Source of the DNA: Ophiocordyceps camponoti-saundersi (nom. inval.)
Taxonomy: Eukaryota; Ascomycota; Sordariomycetes; Hypocreales; Ophiocordycipitaceae
DNA length: 59,065 nt
Direction: 5' to 3'
Assembly (NCBI GenBank): GCA_003339415.1
Contig: PDHQ01000219.1
Coordinates: 1 to 59,065, forward strand
The translations under genes and the position numbers were made by a program. The notes below the pieces were generated by a model. The model ran no database searches and had not been told where the DNA came from. It saw only the letters and a list, made by a program, of their open reading frames with translations. The stretch's first letter is position 1, and each line of letters starts with the position of its first letter. Shown here piece after piece: positions 35,300 to 49,344 of the stretch.

Positions 35300-37000
35300 A
35301 TATAATTATTATTATCTATTTACTTTATACCCCGCTTTTACCTCCGCCCCCTACTCCGCTTAGCCCCGCTTAGCTTACTTAGCTTTTTTACTCTTTTTCT
35401 TACCTTACCCTCCGCCTTATCTTCTACGCTTAATAATATTTTTAACGCTTATAAGCTTATTTTTTAAGCTATTATTATCGCTCTTTATTATATATTTTAA
35501 CGCCGCTAATATAGATTTTATAAGAGAAAGCTTTAGTATTTAAATAAAGTCTAGCTTAGGCTTTAGCTTTATTACTCCCTCGCCTTTTTTCTCCGTACCT
35601 CCTATTACCTTTACTCCGCTTACCTTCTTCTCCGCTCCGCCCGCCCCCTTAACTCTATCCGCCCCCTTTTTATTACCTCTAATTATTACTTAATCTAACC
35701 CGCTTCCTAATATTAATATAATAATAATTAATATTTAGGCCGCCGCCTCGTTCTCCTCCGCCTCCGATTTCTCCTTTAGCTTTAGCTCCCGCTTTACTTT
35801 TAGGTAATTTAAGTTAAAAGTACGCTAAAGCTCGAAAATATTCTCTAAAATATATTTAAATTAGTTAACTTTAATATAATTTACTATTATTTAATTAAGG
35901 TTATTTTAAACTTAATTAATATTATATATTATATTATATATAAAAAATTAAAAGTTTTATATTTTTACTTATATCTTTAACTAAAACTCTTATAAGAATT
36001 TTATAACGCGGTCTTTTTAAGCGGTAATAATAATAATAATAATTATTATTATTATTATAAGTACCGCCTCCCTTACCTTTACTATAAACTTTATTATTAT
36101 CGCTATAATTATTATTAACTAAGCTAGCGTTTTTATTACCGCGCTTTTTATTACCGCCTCTACTTTCTCCTCCGCGTTCGCTATTACCGCTTACTTTATT
36201 TATAGTCTAATTATTATATTTATTATTACCGCTATTATTATTATCGCTCCGCCCCCTTTTTTACCTCCTATTTTACCTATACTAATAATTATTTATCCGC
36301 TTAGTATTTTAAAGTAAGCTAGTATTAATATATAGGACTCTTAGGGAAGAGTATTAATAGTTATTATAATAGGAGTAATATTAGAGGTAGCTACTAAAGC
36401 GGCTAACCTCGCTAAAGCGCTCGCTTATATTATTATTATTATTATATTAAGTTAGAGCTCCGACGCTTTATTCCGCCTTTATATATTATATAAGTTAACT
36501 TAAATTCTCTTCTATTATTTACTATTAGCTATATTTAAAACTCCGCTCCGCTTTACTCCGCCCCGCTTCGTACTTACTAATAAGCTACTTAGCTATCCTC
36601 CTTTATTAATATACTACGCTATTTCCGTTATAGCGGTATATAACTTTTCCGAATATATTTATAATTTAGTTAATATTTTAAGCTCCGATTTTAGCTTAAC
36701 TTTTAATATTACTTACTTTCTAATATTTATACTAAGCCTTAGTATAATTATAATAACTAGCTAATTATAAGCTTATATATTTTATTAGCTTTATATATAG
36801 CTAGCGCTATATAATATTACTTACCTTATTATTTTTAATATAAAATTTTATAGTTAGCTAATTAAGCTATATATATAATATAAGGGAGGTTATAAAGCTT
36901 ATTATAGATAATTTTAAGTATATTTATCGCTATTATTTTATTAGTATAGCTATATAACCTTTTTATTTTCCCTTTATTATAAAAATTAAAAGGAAAAGTT
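35300..37000 (-). pseudogene. Antisense ORF in the 3' part of LINE A
   Basis: This is the counterpart, on the minus strand here, of the better preserved frame at 49345-50900 in LINE B. The same blocks are visible, including the reverse complement of LDLIR and of the KRVAESD segment near 35,480-35,560. No homology is recognised. Confidence 0.35.
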
Positions 37001-37538
37001 AAAAGAGGGGGTTAAAAATATACTTTTTTCTAAAAATAATAAAAAAAAGAAAAAAAGGAAAGGAAAAAAAAGGTAAAAGAGAAAAAGATATAGCCCCCCT
37101 TTTTTTTAATTACTAATATATAATAAAGTAGCTACCCCGCTATTTTACCTTACCCCCCCTTAGACTTTCTTTCCTCCGCCCCGCCCCGTATTACCTCGCT
37201 TTATATTACCCCGTACCGCCCCGCACCGCCCCGCGCTACGCTACTACGCTATACCGCCCCGCTCTTTCTGCCCCGTACCTTATAGACTTTCCTTTCTCCG
37301 CCCTCCCCTCCTTACCTTACTTTCTTATATTATCCGAGATTACCCCCGGGTAGTAGGCTCGTTATACTATATTACCGCTAATTACCGCTATACCTTTATA
37401 TAAGCGTATAGTAAGCTTTTCCTTTATAGTTAGGGGGTTTTACTTTATTTTAGGGGATTTTTCCTACTTAATATATTATAAAAGCTTTAAATATTATAAA
37501 GGCCCCTAATATATAAATAATAATAATATAATAAGCTT

Positions 37539-39640
37539 ATTACTTAGGGGTAATTTCGAATAATATAAGAAAAGTAAAGTAAAGAGGGGAGTATAGAGAA
37601 AAGGAAAGTTTATAAGGTATAAGGTAAAAAGAGCGGGGCGGTATAATATAGCGTAAGGCGGTACGGGGCGGTGCGGGGCGGTATAAGGCGGTATAAGGTA
37701 AGGCGGTATAGCGCGGGGTAAAAGAAGGAAAATTTAAAAAAGGGTAAAGTAAAATAATAAGGTAGCTATTTTATTATTTATTAATAATTAAAAAAAGGGG
37801 GGGTATATTTTTTCTTTTTTACTTTTTTTCCTTTTTTTTCTTTTTTTTTCTTTTTATTATTTTTAAAAAAAAAATATTTTTAACCCCCTCTCTTAACTTT
37901 TCCCCTCTTTTTAATTTTAAAAATAAAAAAAATAATAATAATAGTTATATAACTATATATTAATAAAATAATAATATTATAATATTTAAAATTATTTATA
38001 AAAAGCTTTATAATATTTTTTATATTAAATATATAGCTTAATTAGCTAAATATAAGGTTTTGTATTAAAAATAATAAAATAAGTAATATTATATTATATA
38101 ACTATATATAAAGCTAATAAAGCGTATAAGCCCTTAGTTAGCTAATTATTATAATTATATAAAAGCTTAATATAAATATTATAAAATAAGTAAAGCTAAA
38201 AGTAAAGTTAAAAGCGGGGTTAAAGCTTAAATACTAACTAAGTTATAAATTCGTTTAGATAAATTATATATTATAATTATAAAAATAGCGAGAAATATTA
38301 ATAAAAAAAAATAATTAAATAGCTTATAAGTAAATATAAAATAAAGTAAAGCGAAGCGGAGTTTAAAGCTAGCTAATAATAAATAATAAAAGTAATTTTA
38401 AGCTAATTTACGCTATATTTAAAGCTAAAATAAAATATTAAAGCTTTAACTTATTATAATAATAATATTAACTAAAGCTCGCGCCTTAATAAAAGCGGCT
38501 ATTTTAGCAGCTACCTTATTTACCTTTTTTATAGCTATAATTACTAATCCTCCTTTTTATAAATTATATATATTAATCCCGCTATATTTTAAGATATTTA
38601 TTATAAATAATAAGATAATTATTAAAGCGAGTAAAATAAAAAGTAAAGCGGTAAAAAAGATAGCGGTAAAGATAATAATAGTAATAATAATAGCGATAAT
38701 AATAATAAAGATAAATACTCCCGCTAAATTAAAGGTAAAAGTAATAGTAATAGTAAACTTAAAGCTAAGAGCGGTAATAAAAGTAATAGTAAAGTTAGAA
38801 GTAGCGGGGGCGAGGGAGCTTATAATAATAATAATAATAACTATAAAATCTAAAACTATAATAATAATAGCGATAATAGCGGTAATAGCAGGGGCTATAA
38901 TAATTACTAAGTAAGTAATTACTTAGCTACGCGAGATTATATTATTAAAATTTATAATAAAAATCCGCTTCTATTTTAATAATATTAATAATACTTATAT
39001 TTAAATATTATATAAAATTTATAAAATAAAATATAATAGTAATTAGTAAATTATAAATAATATTAAAATAAACTAATTAAAGTATATATTAAGTAATATA
39101 TTTAAGCTTAGTTATACGCTTAACTTAAACTTAGTAAAGCTATTATTAAAAATAAAGCTAAAAGAAAATAAAAAAATAATAGCCTTATTACCTATTTTTA
39201 TTATATTAATATTAAGGAGTAAGTTATAGTAAATAATAGTTAAGGGGGATAAAAAAGCGAGTAAAATAAAAAAGGAAGTAAATAAGGCGAAGATAGCTAA
39301 TAAGGTAAAAAAAGCTAAGGGCGCGGAGATAGCGAAAAATATAATAGGGAAAATAAAAGCGGGGGCATAGGAGGATTTAGTAAAGGCGGAGGTAATAAGA
39401 GCTATAAAAAAGCTAAAGCTAAAGCTAGACCTTATTTAAGTATTTAAATCCCTTTCCGCGGAGTTTATATTAGTAGCGTTAAAGCGCGTAGCGGAAAGCG
39501 ATAATAATAGCTTAAAAAATAAATTTATAAGAGTTAAGGGCGTAATAAAGCGTAAAGGATTAGGTAAAGGGCAAGGGCGGAAAAAAAGTAAGTAAGCTAA
39601 GTAAAGCTAAGCGGATTAAGGAGCGAAGTTAAAGGCAAGG
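37539..39640 (+). pseudogene. Third copy of the LINE antisense ORF, in the truncated LINE
   Basis: The + frame reads YIAxLAKYKVLY near 38,040, where the LINE B copy has the same block with a Gln and an Asp. Near 39,430-39,560 it reads LDLI, ALKRVAESD and a KRKG-rich tail. Conservation in a third copy, including changes that are not simple RIP transitions, supports a real coding frame on this strand. The ORF is interrupted by many RIP stops. Confidence 0.4.
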
Positions 39641-42600
39641 TATTATACGCTTATACGTATAATCTTCTAGTAAGTATATATACTAAGCTAGCTACTAAAT
39701 ATAATATATAAAAGAGGGAGATAGGCTAGCTACTAATTATAAGATTATAAAATAGCTATTATAAAAAGTATAAGTATAAGTAAGAGTTTTTTAAGAATTA
39801 AAATAATAATTATAAAAGAATTTAAATTACTACCTAAAGGAATACTAAGCTAATTTATATAGCTAGGAGCTTAAGGAAGATTTTTTAGTATAATTCTAAA
39901 AGTATTTACTTAAGAGGATTTTACGGTAATTTCCGTATATATTAGTAAAACGGAGATTTCCTAGTACGCGGTGATTTCCTAATATATAGGGATTTCCTAG
40001 TAAAATCTAGAGATTTCTAAAAGTATATTTTAATACTAAATCTAATAAGAAATCTTAGTAAAATCTTAAAAGTTATTATAAAGAAATCTTAAGAGGAAAT
40101 CTTAGTAATTTCCTAAGCGTAAAGGTAATAAAATTTCTAAAGGAAATCTAAGTAAAATCTTAAAGGGGAAATCTTAGTAAAATATTATAAAAGGTTAGGC
40201 GATTTATAAAGGTATTATTATAAGTCCCGTATTAACTCCTTAAGCTAGAAAAGAATTCTAATAGCTTTATTAACTCTTTATATTATTTTAGAAACTATTA
40301 TTATATTTAAAAGCTTTTCTATATTAACTTTAATAACTATATTTAATTATAAATTAAGAAATATTATCGGAGATTTATATATAAAGAACTAAATTAATTT
40401 ATATAAGGTAGGAAAGAAATAAAAGAATAAAATAAGAATAATAAAGGAGAATTATAATATATATTAAATATATATAAAAGAATATATATTACGGTAAAAG
40501 ATATTATAATACGAAGAAAAGAAAATAGGAATAAGAAAGATATAATATAATATATAAACTAAAAAAATAAAATAAAGGAAATTTTATTATTTTTATTATT
40601 TAAATATATAAGTTATAGCGATAATATAAAAGCGAATATAAATAATCTTATTATAAGTAGCGTAAAAGATATAGTTTATAGCTTTAGGTATAATATATTT
40701 ACGAAAATAAAAATATCTAAGATATTAGGAATAATAATAAAATTAACTATATTATAAATAGTTTATACTTATTCTTACGCGTATATCGTAAGTAGTTTAT
40801 AGTAAATAAGCTTTACTTAGCTTTCTTATTATAGCCGATATTCTTTTTTTATTTATAGTATATAGAGTATAAGGATAAATAATATATAATTAATATTATA
40901 TTATAAAAATATTAGAAAACGATATTAAAAATATACTAATTTATAGGGTCCTTACCTAAGCTAAGTATATATAAGTATCGTTATATATTAATAGTTAAAT
41001 AATTTAAAAATCTCTTACGCGGTAATAGTTAAATAAATATAATAGCTATTACTTATTAATAGTTAAATAGTATAACGCGTACTTTCTATATAAAGCGCGT
41101 TATTAACGTATTTCTCTACTATAATTTATACTAATACTATATAAAAAGCTATAAAGAGTTTTAATCTATTATAATATTAATAAATAAATTAGCGTTAATA
41201 AGCTTAATAGTTATTATATATTTAGTATTATTAGCGAGTTTAACTAAGCTATTTTTCTAATTATATAGCTTTTTAATAATATTATCGGAAGCTATCTTTA
41301 CTAAATCTAAAATATTAAAAACGGGTATATTATTAAGGTTTAAAATTATTTTATTTCTAATAATATCGCTTTAAGCTAAAAAGAGTATATAATTAATAGT
41401 AATAGCTAGAAATAATATAACGATACCCTTATTAGGTAAATATATCTATTCTCTTATATAAATATATAAATCTTATTAATTCTTTTCGTAAAACTTTAGA
41501 ATTTTACTAGAATTATTTAATACTAATTTCTTATTAATAAATATAGCTATTTTATTAATATTAAGTAATATATTCTTAAAAGCGAGGTAATTAAGTAAGA
41601 TAGGTATTAAAATAGGGAAATTAATAATTTATTCGTTACTAATATTAAATATTTTCGCTATATAACTTAAGCTAAGGGAAATATTATATTTAATAAGGTA
41701 TTTATTAAAGTAAGTTACTTAAATTAAAGCGATATTTATATTTTAAAATATTAAAGCTTACTTATTATAATATATTATAAAAAAGGTAAGAAGGTATTTA
41801 ATAACTTAGATTAAATTATTATAATAAGTTACTAAAAAGTTATTATTAGCTTTTTTAATATTTTTAGCTTCTAGAACTTTTTAAAATTAAATTATAATTT
41901 TAAAAATTATCGCGAGGGTTTTAAATTATTAAAAGGTAAAGTAAGTTTACTTATTAGGGGTTTTAAAAATACTTTATTAAGTTAGAGTAGAAGGAGTAAT
42001 AAAATACCTTACTAGGGATTTACTAAAAATAGGAGCTACTCCCTTAACCTTAATCTCCTTTTTTATAGCTACTAATATTATTTTTTTTATTTTTCTAAAG
42101 TAGTTAATATTAGAGATAATAGCTAGGATTTTTTTAATCTCCTCTAACTTTTCTAACTCCTAATAAACTTACCCGCTAACTAAGCTTTTAATATAATCTT
42201 TTATAATTTCTAATAGCGCGTATACGCTATAATAGTTCTTTTTAGGTTATTTAAATTACGAAAAGATATTCTTTTTAATATTAGTAAGGGAATATAATAG
42301 TAAAGGGCGGCTATAATTTCTAATTAAGGTAGCTAGTATTTTAAAAGTAAAGCTAGCGGTAAAAAAAATATTACGGTAATTTATTAAGTAAAATATTTAA
42401 GCGCTATAACTTTAGAAATTTAAAGTAAAAAGTAATTAAAGCTAAAATATTCGTTATCTAAAAGCGAGTATTTAAAATTATAATCTTTATTATTAAGGAG
42501 TTATTCTTTATTAGCTTATTTTTTTACTTATTTATTAATATAATAAATATAACTATTTAATTTACTAAATAATAAATTATATCCCTTTTCTTATAATATT

Positions 42601-45600
42601 TATTTTTAAGCGATAAAAGTTATATAATTATTCGATTTCTAGTTATTAAATTTATAAGTAAGTAACTTAAAAAATATAAAAATTCTATAAGGTTTCTAAA
42701 TAGCTAAATAGCTTTTTTAAAGCTTTTAAATATAAATATAAAGGGAGTATAAGTTAGTTATTCGTAAAATAACTTATAGTATATCTTATCGCGAGAATAA
42801 TAAAGATTATTATAAAGAGGATTAATTTTAAATATAAAAGAAAGGAAATAATATAAGGATAATAAAAGAAATTAGAAAATAAAAAGAAATAATTATAAGA
42901 GGTATAGAAACTAATATATAGGAAGATATAATAAAGATAGGTAATATAAAGGGGAATAAGAGAGGATAAATAAAGGAGAGAGGAAATAAGAGAAGAAAAG
43001 TAGGAAAATAAGGGGAAATCTAATATAAATAGTAATATATTAAGTTTATTATTTCCTAAAGATATTACGCGTTAATTACTAAGTAATTTATTTACTTTAT
43101 TTTAATAGTTAATACTTTTTAAAAATATTTATATATTTTTTCCTAATAATTTCTAGCCTAGCTTCTAACTTATCTTTTTCTTTTTTAAATTCTTCGATTA
43201 TCTCCTTTTATTAAAAGTCCTTTTTAGCTACTTATTAGTTATTATTACTTAGGTATCTTTTCTAATATATAAGGTACTCTATTTAAGTAGCGCCTTACCC
43301 TCTCTTAACTTTTCTCTTATTAAGGATTTATTTAATCTTATAATTATTAGTATTAAGCTTAAGGCTAGGTTATTCTTTTAAAATATTAGCTAGTTAAAAT
43401 TATATAATTAATATAATAAAATAGATATTTATAAAGTTATTAAGATTTAGTTAGTAAGCTAGATATCTAATTTTTTTAATTACGCGGAAAGGCTTAGTTT
43501 ACTATTCCGAAAGCTTTACTACTTATCTATTAGAAATAAAATATCTTTTCCTAAGTTTTAGCTAAACCTAATTACTAAGTTTAAACTTAAGCTTCTAATA
43601 TTTCTTATTATATTATTTTTTTATTCTAGCTTAAGTATAAGTAATTAAGATAATTACCTTATCTTTTAATATTTTCTTAAATCTAAGGGAAGCTTAATCG
43701 CTTAGATAATAAAGATTATTATCTATTTAGAATCTAATAAGTAACTTACTAAGTATAATTTTAATAACTAAGAAAAAGGAGTTATTAAGTAAAAACTAAA
43801 AAGCTAATAAGGCGTTAATTTATTATTTTATTAAGAAATTAGTAACGAAAAATCTAAAAGTAATTTTAATAATTTAATTTTATTTTTTAGATAAATAATT
43901 AGTTTATAAGTAATATATAGTTAATATTAGGAGTTTAGTACTAAAGGTAAACTATAAGGTTTTCTAAAGCTTAAATATAAACTTTAAATCTTAATTAAAG
44001 ATAATTTATTTTAGGAGTTTCTAATTATAATAAGTAAGCTTATTATATAGCTACTAAGCTTATTCTTTAGCGGTAAAATAATTATATTTAAGAGTTAAAA
44101 TATATATTTTTAAAAACTTATTAGTAATAGTAAGAAGGGTATTATAAAACTTTCCTTTAAATTTAAACTAAAGTAAATTTTCCGAAAAAACTAAAAGGAG
44201 TTTAGTAATAAAATCTATTATAATTATATAAAAAGAAATCGCTAAGGAATAAATAAAAACTATTTCCCTAAAAAAAGCTTATTTATTAGTTTAATTTTAT
44301 TTATAAATATTATATTTATTTATAAAATTATTAATTTTTTTTTTAGTTAGGAAATAATAAAATTAAAAAAGAGTTTAGCTTATATATATCTTTAGCTAGT
44401 ATAAAATTTATAAAAATAATATTTAAAAATAATTTCTTTAGTATAATTTTTAGGAATATAAAGTTATTATTAATTATTAATATTTTTAAGATATAATAAG
44501 CTATTTACTTAGATAAAAGCGAGTTTTTCCTAAGAGTTTTTATCTCTAAGTTATTTTAAAATTTTAGATTATTATATATTAAGGAGATATTTTTCGGAAA
44601 TCTTATATTAAAAGGTATTATTAAAAATAGCTTCTAAGGAAATAAATATATATTTATAGTTAATATAATCTTTTTAAATATTTTTAAATTCTCCTTATTT
44701 TTTTTCTAAGGCTATTTTTAAAAGGAGGCGTAAAAAAGAGTTTATAAGAATATTAAAAATATTAAAAATATATTAAACTTTAAAAAAGTATTAACTTAAA
44801 AATTAAAAAGTAAGAGTAAGGTAATTATTACTTTTTATATTAATAGTAAAAAGAGAGGTTTATTTTATAATTATTAAAATTATAATATAATTTATAAAAA
44901 TTATAATTTTTAATTTCCGAGTTTTAATTAAATAAGTCCGGAGTTTATAATAAGCTTAAATTAAGTAGGAAATCTTAAATTTAGTTAGCTAATATTTAGT
45001 TTCGGCTAATTTAAGTATATAACTAAAATAGTAGATAAGTTTAATAAATTACTAAGGCAGAGTTAAAGATAGTTTCTAAGATTCCTTATTATCGATATAG
45101 AAAGAATAAGCTATAAAACTATTCTCTTAGAAAATATTAATTTATAAAAAAAGTTAATAATTAGGAAAAAACTAACTAAAAGTAGCGTTATTATAAAAGG
45201 TATTAATAATATTATTAAAATAGTTAGTTTTTTCTTTTATTAGGATAATTTTAAACTAAAAGGTAAAGGTATTTCTTTTTAGTTTAATAATAAGTGCTTT
45301 ATTTTCTTATCTTTCTTAAAATATTACTATTTTATATTTCTAATAAAGGTTAATTTATTATAAATAATAAGGAATAAGATATTTTATCTATTTAACTAAT
45401 TTAATTTATTATTTAAGATATTATAAAATATTAGGGAAATTAATATCTTATAGGGCTTTTACTTAAGATTAAGTATTTATTAATATAAATCCGTTAATAT
45501 AATATTTTAATATTTTTATAAATAGGTAATAAAAGAATAATTTAAGAGTAAAAAAGGAAAGACTTATATTAATAAAAAGATTAAATATTATAATTAGATA

Positions 45601-46650
45601 CTTAATATAATTTTCTAAAATATTAGAAAAGATTACTATATTATTAATATAGATAAAGCCTTTTTTTTAATATTTCGAAATTTTCTAATTATAGTTAATA
45701 TACTTTATAAATATTCCCTATTTATTAATTATTTATAAGGCCTTATATAGTTTTTTAAATAAACTTTACGCTTTTTTAAAGTAGCTAAGAAATACTAACC
45801 TAACCTTAATAAATATATAAAAAGCGCTAAAAGCGTTCCTGTAAACTTAAGTATAGGAAAAGATATAAATAGGGATATTTTAATAAATATAATAGGAGAT
45901 AAGAAGAAGAAGAAGCTAAAAGGGAAAGATAGCGGTTATAATAAAACTTTTACTTAGATATTACGGAATACCCCCTAAGCTAAGTAAATAAAAAGTTTAA
46001 TATTAAAATAATATAAAATATTAAGCTTTTATATTAAATACGGTATAAATATATACCTTATATATAATTATAATTTTTAACTTTTATAAAAGCTAGGGTA
46101 AAAAGTTTTCGGAGAAATTTATATTAACTATATAGAAATCTATCCTTAAGTTAAGGAATATAACTCCGATAATAGCTAGGGAAAAAATTAGCTTTAGGAT
46201 ATTATAGCGTTTTAAAAGATAAGGTAATATAGATAAAGGAAGAAAAAGATATCTTCTATTCTAAATTATAAGCTTTATTTAGTAAGATTTCTATAATTTT
46301 AAATAATTTAAAACTTATAAATATATTAGTTAATAAAAGCTATAAGAGTTATTTTATAATATATCTATAGCTAATATAAAACTTATAAATACTAATAGAA
46401 AGAATCTTAGCTTAATAAGTAAAAGGGGTAATAATAAGTAAACTAAAAATATTAAATATCGCCTAGCTCTCGCTTAAAGTAAATAGCTTTAATTAATTAA
46501 TTATAATATATATAATACTAAATCTTAATTTCCTAATTATTCTTAGTAAGCTTTAGCTATAATATATAAAATCTTATTTAGTCTTTTATAAAAATTAAGT
46601 TTAGTATAAAAATTCGTAATAATAAGTACGAGTTATTAATACTTACTTAT
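39641..46650. other. RIP-degraded region, partly the 5' part of the gypsy element
   Basis: Seven kilobases without open frames. Purine-rich tracts occur at about 42,830-43,020 and 45,900-45,950. The part nearest 46,650 should contain gag and protease of the gypsy element whose RT starts downstream. Around 45,070-45,800 the + strand reads fairly continuously but matches no family I know. I could not find the 5' LTR of the gypsy element. At about 39,780-40,200 there are repeated gatttcctagta/gtaaaatct-like motifs, perhaps a degraded short tandem array. Confidence 0.45.
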
Positions 46651-46859
46651 AACTAACTAAAAAGATCTTAAACGCTATATACTTTTATAGCTTAACTTTC
46701 GTCGAAAAAGTAAAGAGGAGATAAAAAAAATTACGCTATTAGAAAAAGGATCTTATAAAATACTTAAAGATCTAAGCTATAAGAGTTAAAAATATAAAAA
46801 AAGCGTTATAAGATAAGATCCCCCTAATAAATAACTAATTATAAGAATATATTTTAATA

Positions 46860-48768
46860 AAATTCTATAATATACTTTTTTTTTTCTATAAGTAAAAAGC
46901 GGATAAGTTAAACTTATATAAAAAAGATATTAATTATTATATACCGCTTAAGAAAGAAATAAATAATAAAAAACCTTAAATCTTATTTAGCCCTCTTTAT
47001 AATATATTAAGGGAGAAATTACTTATCCTTAAGAAAATATTATAAGACTTTTTTTAGAAAAGCTTTATCTAACCTAGTAGCTTACTTATAAATACTTTAA
47101 TCCTTTTTATAAGGAAACTTAAGGGAGGGTTACGGTTTTATATAAATTTCCGCGTATTAAATATAATTATAATTTTAGATAAATATCCGCTCCTTTTACT
47201 TAGTAATACCCTCCGGTTACTAGCTAAGTCTTAATAGCTTATAAAGCTAGATATTATATAAGCTTTTTATAAAATATAAATTACTAAAAAAGAGGAATAA
47301 AAAATAGCGTTTAGAACCTAATATAGCTTTTTTAAATAAATAATTACTTTATTTAGATTTATAAGGGCTCTTACTACCTTTTAAAAATATATTAATAATA
47401 TCCTTTAACTATATCTTAATAAGTTTTACTTAGGTTATATTAATAATATTATTATTTATTTTAATAGTATTAAGAAGGACTATTTCTATAAAATATACTT
47501 AGTTCTCCGTAAACTTTAAGAATATAAGCTTTATTTAAACTTAGATAAGTATAAATTTATAATTAAAAAAGTAAAATATTTAAGATTTATAATACTAGCG
47601 GGAGTTAGGCTTTAAGTAAACTTAGAAAAGATTAAAATTATTAATAACTAGGCGGCGCTAACTTCCCTTAAGGGCCTTCGCAGATTTCTAAGTTTTACTA
47701 ACTTTTACTAACTCTTTATTATAGATTTTACTAAAGTAGTAAAGCTATTAATAAACCTAATAAAGAAAGAAGTTAAGTTTATATAAGGTTTAAATTAAGA
47801 GTAAGCTTTTAAGAAAGTTAAGAACTTATTTATAAAAGCCCCCTTACTAATAAAATAGAACTTTAGGAATTTTATATTTTTAGAAGCGGACGCTAATACT
47901 TATATTATAGGAGGTTATCTTTACTAAGAAAGAGACGGGTAAAAATAACTAATAATATTCTTTTCCGTAAAAATAAACGTAGCTAAGCGTAACTATCTTA
48001 TATATAATAAAGAGATATTAATAATTATTAAATATTAAAAATAGTAATATATTAAACTATATAGCTATAATAGCTTTAATATTATTACTAATTATAAAAA
48101 CTTAAAGTATTTTATAATTTACTAGCACCTCTTAGAATAATAAGCGCGATAAGCTAAGTACTTATTATAATTTAACTTTAAGATTCGCTACTAGCCTAGT
48201 AAGTAAGCTATAATTCTAAACGCCTTTTCTTATAAGGATTAAGATAAACCCTTAGCTACGGAAAAGGAAAACGCTTACTTTATATAAATAATTCTTAAAA
48301 AAGCCTTATAATTCTACTTATAAGCGATAGTAATTAATACTTTAGGGGACCTTATTAATATCTTAAAAGAAGAAAAGGGAGAGGATAAATAATAAGATAT
48401 AAGTATAGCTACGGAAAACGCTATAAATTTATAAGATAATATCCTATTAGAAACTTAAGTCTTTTCTAATAATAAGCTTTAGGAATTTTAAAATAAGATA
48501 GTATTATAAGACTTAGTTTTCTAAGAGGTATATTAAGCTATAATAAGGGGAGATTACTTACTCTCTCTAAAGCTATAGCTTAAAGTTTAAATTACGAATT
48601 ATTATATTAATATTAAAAGAAAATTATATTTCTATAATAAGCTTTAAGTCCTAAGAGCTCCGGTTATTATAATAGAGAACTCTAAGAAAGCGCTAGCCTC
48701 CTTACTTAATATATTACGGAATTATCTTATTTAAATATTTTATAACTTAGCCTTAGTTAGTTACTTTA
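46860..48768 (+). pseudogene. Gypsy pol: reverse transcriptase and RNase H, RIP-degraded
   Basis: Recognisable blocks in order: SPLYNILREKLLILKK near 47,000; FIxPSSLL near 47,070; GGLRFYINFRVLN near 47,120-47,160; LTKLDIIYAFYKI near 47,235. The catalytic YINN at 47436-47447 comes from YVDD. AALTSLKGLRRFLSFTNFY near 47,650-47,710 is the RT-RNase H junction, and KAPLL then EADAN follow near 47,835-47,895. The frame ends in an HDSALVGHF-like integrase zinc-finger start exactly where LINE B is inserted. All damage is of RIP type. Confidence 0.82.
48754..48768. repeat. 15-bp target-site duplication of LINE B, left copy
   Basis: tagttagttacttta is identical at 48754-48768 and 56005-56019. The gypsy reading frame continues across it when the LINE is removed. 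Confidence 0.88.
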
Positions 48769-49018
48769 TTATTATTATTTATATACTAAGGGCCTTTATA
48801 GTATCTAAAGCTTCTATAATATATTAAGTAAAAAAAATCCCCTAAAGTAAGGCAAAACCCCCTAACTATAAAGGAAAGGCTTACTATACGCTTATATAAA
48901 GGCATAGCGGTAGTTAGCGGCGGTATAGTATAATAAGCTTACTGCCCGGGGGTAGTCTCGGATAATATAAGAAAGTAGGGTAAGGAGGGGAGGGCGGAGA
49001 AAGGAAAGTCCGCAAGGC

Positions 49019-49085
49019 ACGGGGCGGAAGGAGCGGGGCGGTGCGGGGCGGTACGGGGCGGTGCGAGGCGAGGCGGTATAGGGTA
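49019..49085 (+). repeat. GC-rich decamer repeats (GGGGCGGTGC-like) in the LINE 3' region
   Basis: Five to six consecutive imperfect copies of a 10-bp unit, cgggg/gcggt with variable last bases, lie upstream (on +) of the antisense ORF. The same cluster is present at 37,195-37,255 (inverse) and 37,635-37,700. It resembles GC-box arrays of promoters; a promoter role is inference. Confidence 0.6.
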
Positions 49086-49344
49086 GGGCGGAGGAAGGAA
49101 AGTCCGAGGGGGGGTAGGGCAGAGTGGCGGGGTAGCCGCTTTATTATATATTAGTAATTAGAGGGGGGGGGGCTATATCTCTTTCTCTTCTGCCTCCCTC
49201 TTCCTTTCCTCTTTTTCTTTTTTTTATTATTTTTAGAAGAAGGTATATTTCTAACCCCCTCCCTTAACCCTTCCTTTTAACCTTTATAATAAAGGGAAGG
49301 TAAAGAGGTTACGTGGCCGTGCTAATAAAGTAATAGTAACGAAT

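Larger units (their letters stand above)
30277..37522 (+). mobile_element. Full-length Tad-like LINE A, RIP-degraded
   Basis: 7246 bp flanked by a 16-bp duplication and ending in a short AAT tail. On + it reads an ORF1-like region (about 30.88-31.6 kb) and an apurinic-type endonuclease with a DIIxIxEF block near 32,060 and GDFNAYYP near 32,360. The reverse transcriptase has the segment GIFTIRFIDNIN, derivable from a GFVDDVN catalytic motif, near 33,960. The 3' 2.2 kb beyond ORF2 appears to carry an antisense frame. It has an inverted full-length relative at 48769-56004. CA and TG are nearly absent. Confidence 0.85.
30100..39640 (-). mobile_element. Older 5'-truncated LINE copy, minus strand, split by LINE A
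   Basis: Two pieces, about 30100-30276 and 37539-39640, together align with the 3' 2.2 kb of the full LINE at 48769-56004. The 3' tail is a run of attt units at about 30,100. The break point is the 16-bp sequence ataatataataagctt, duplicated at 30261-30276 and 37523-37538. The match to the full copy ends near 39,640, giving a total of about 2.28 kb, as expected from 5' truncation during LINE integration. Confidence 0.75.

Noticed and set aside
36000..36260. Dense trinucleotide runs as a separate satellite
   Set aside because: They fall inside LINE A and have counterparts in LINE B (about 50,000-50,240), so they belong to the LINE sequence.
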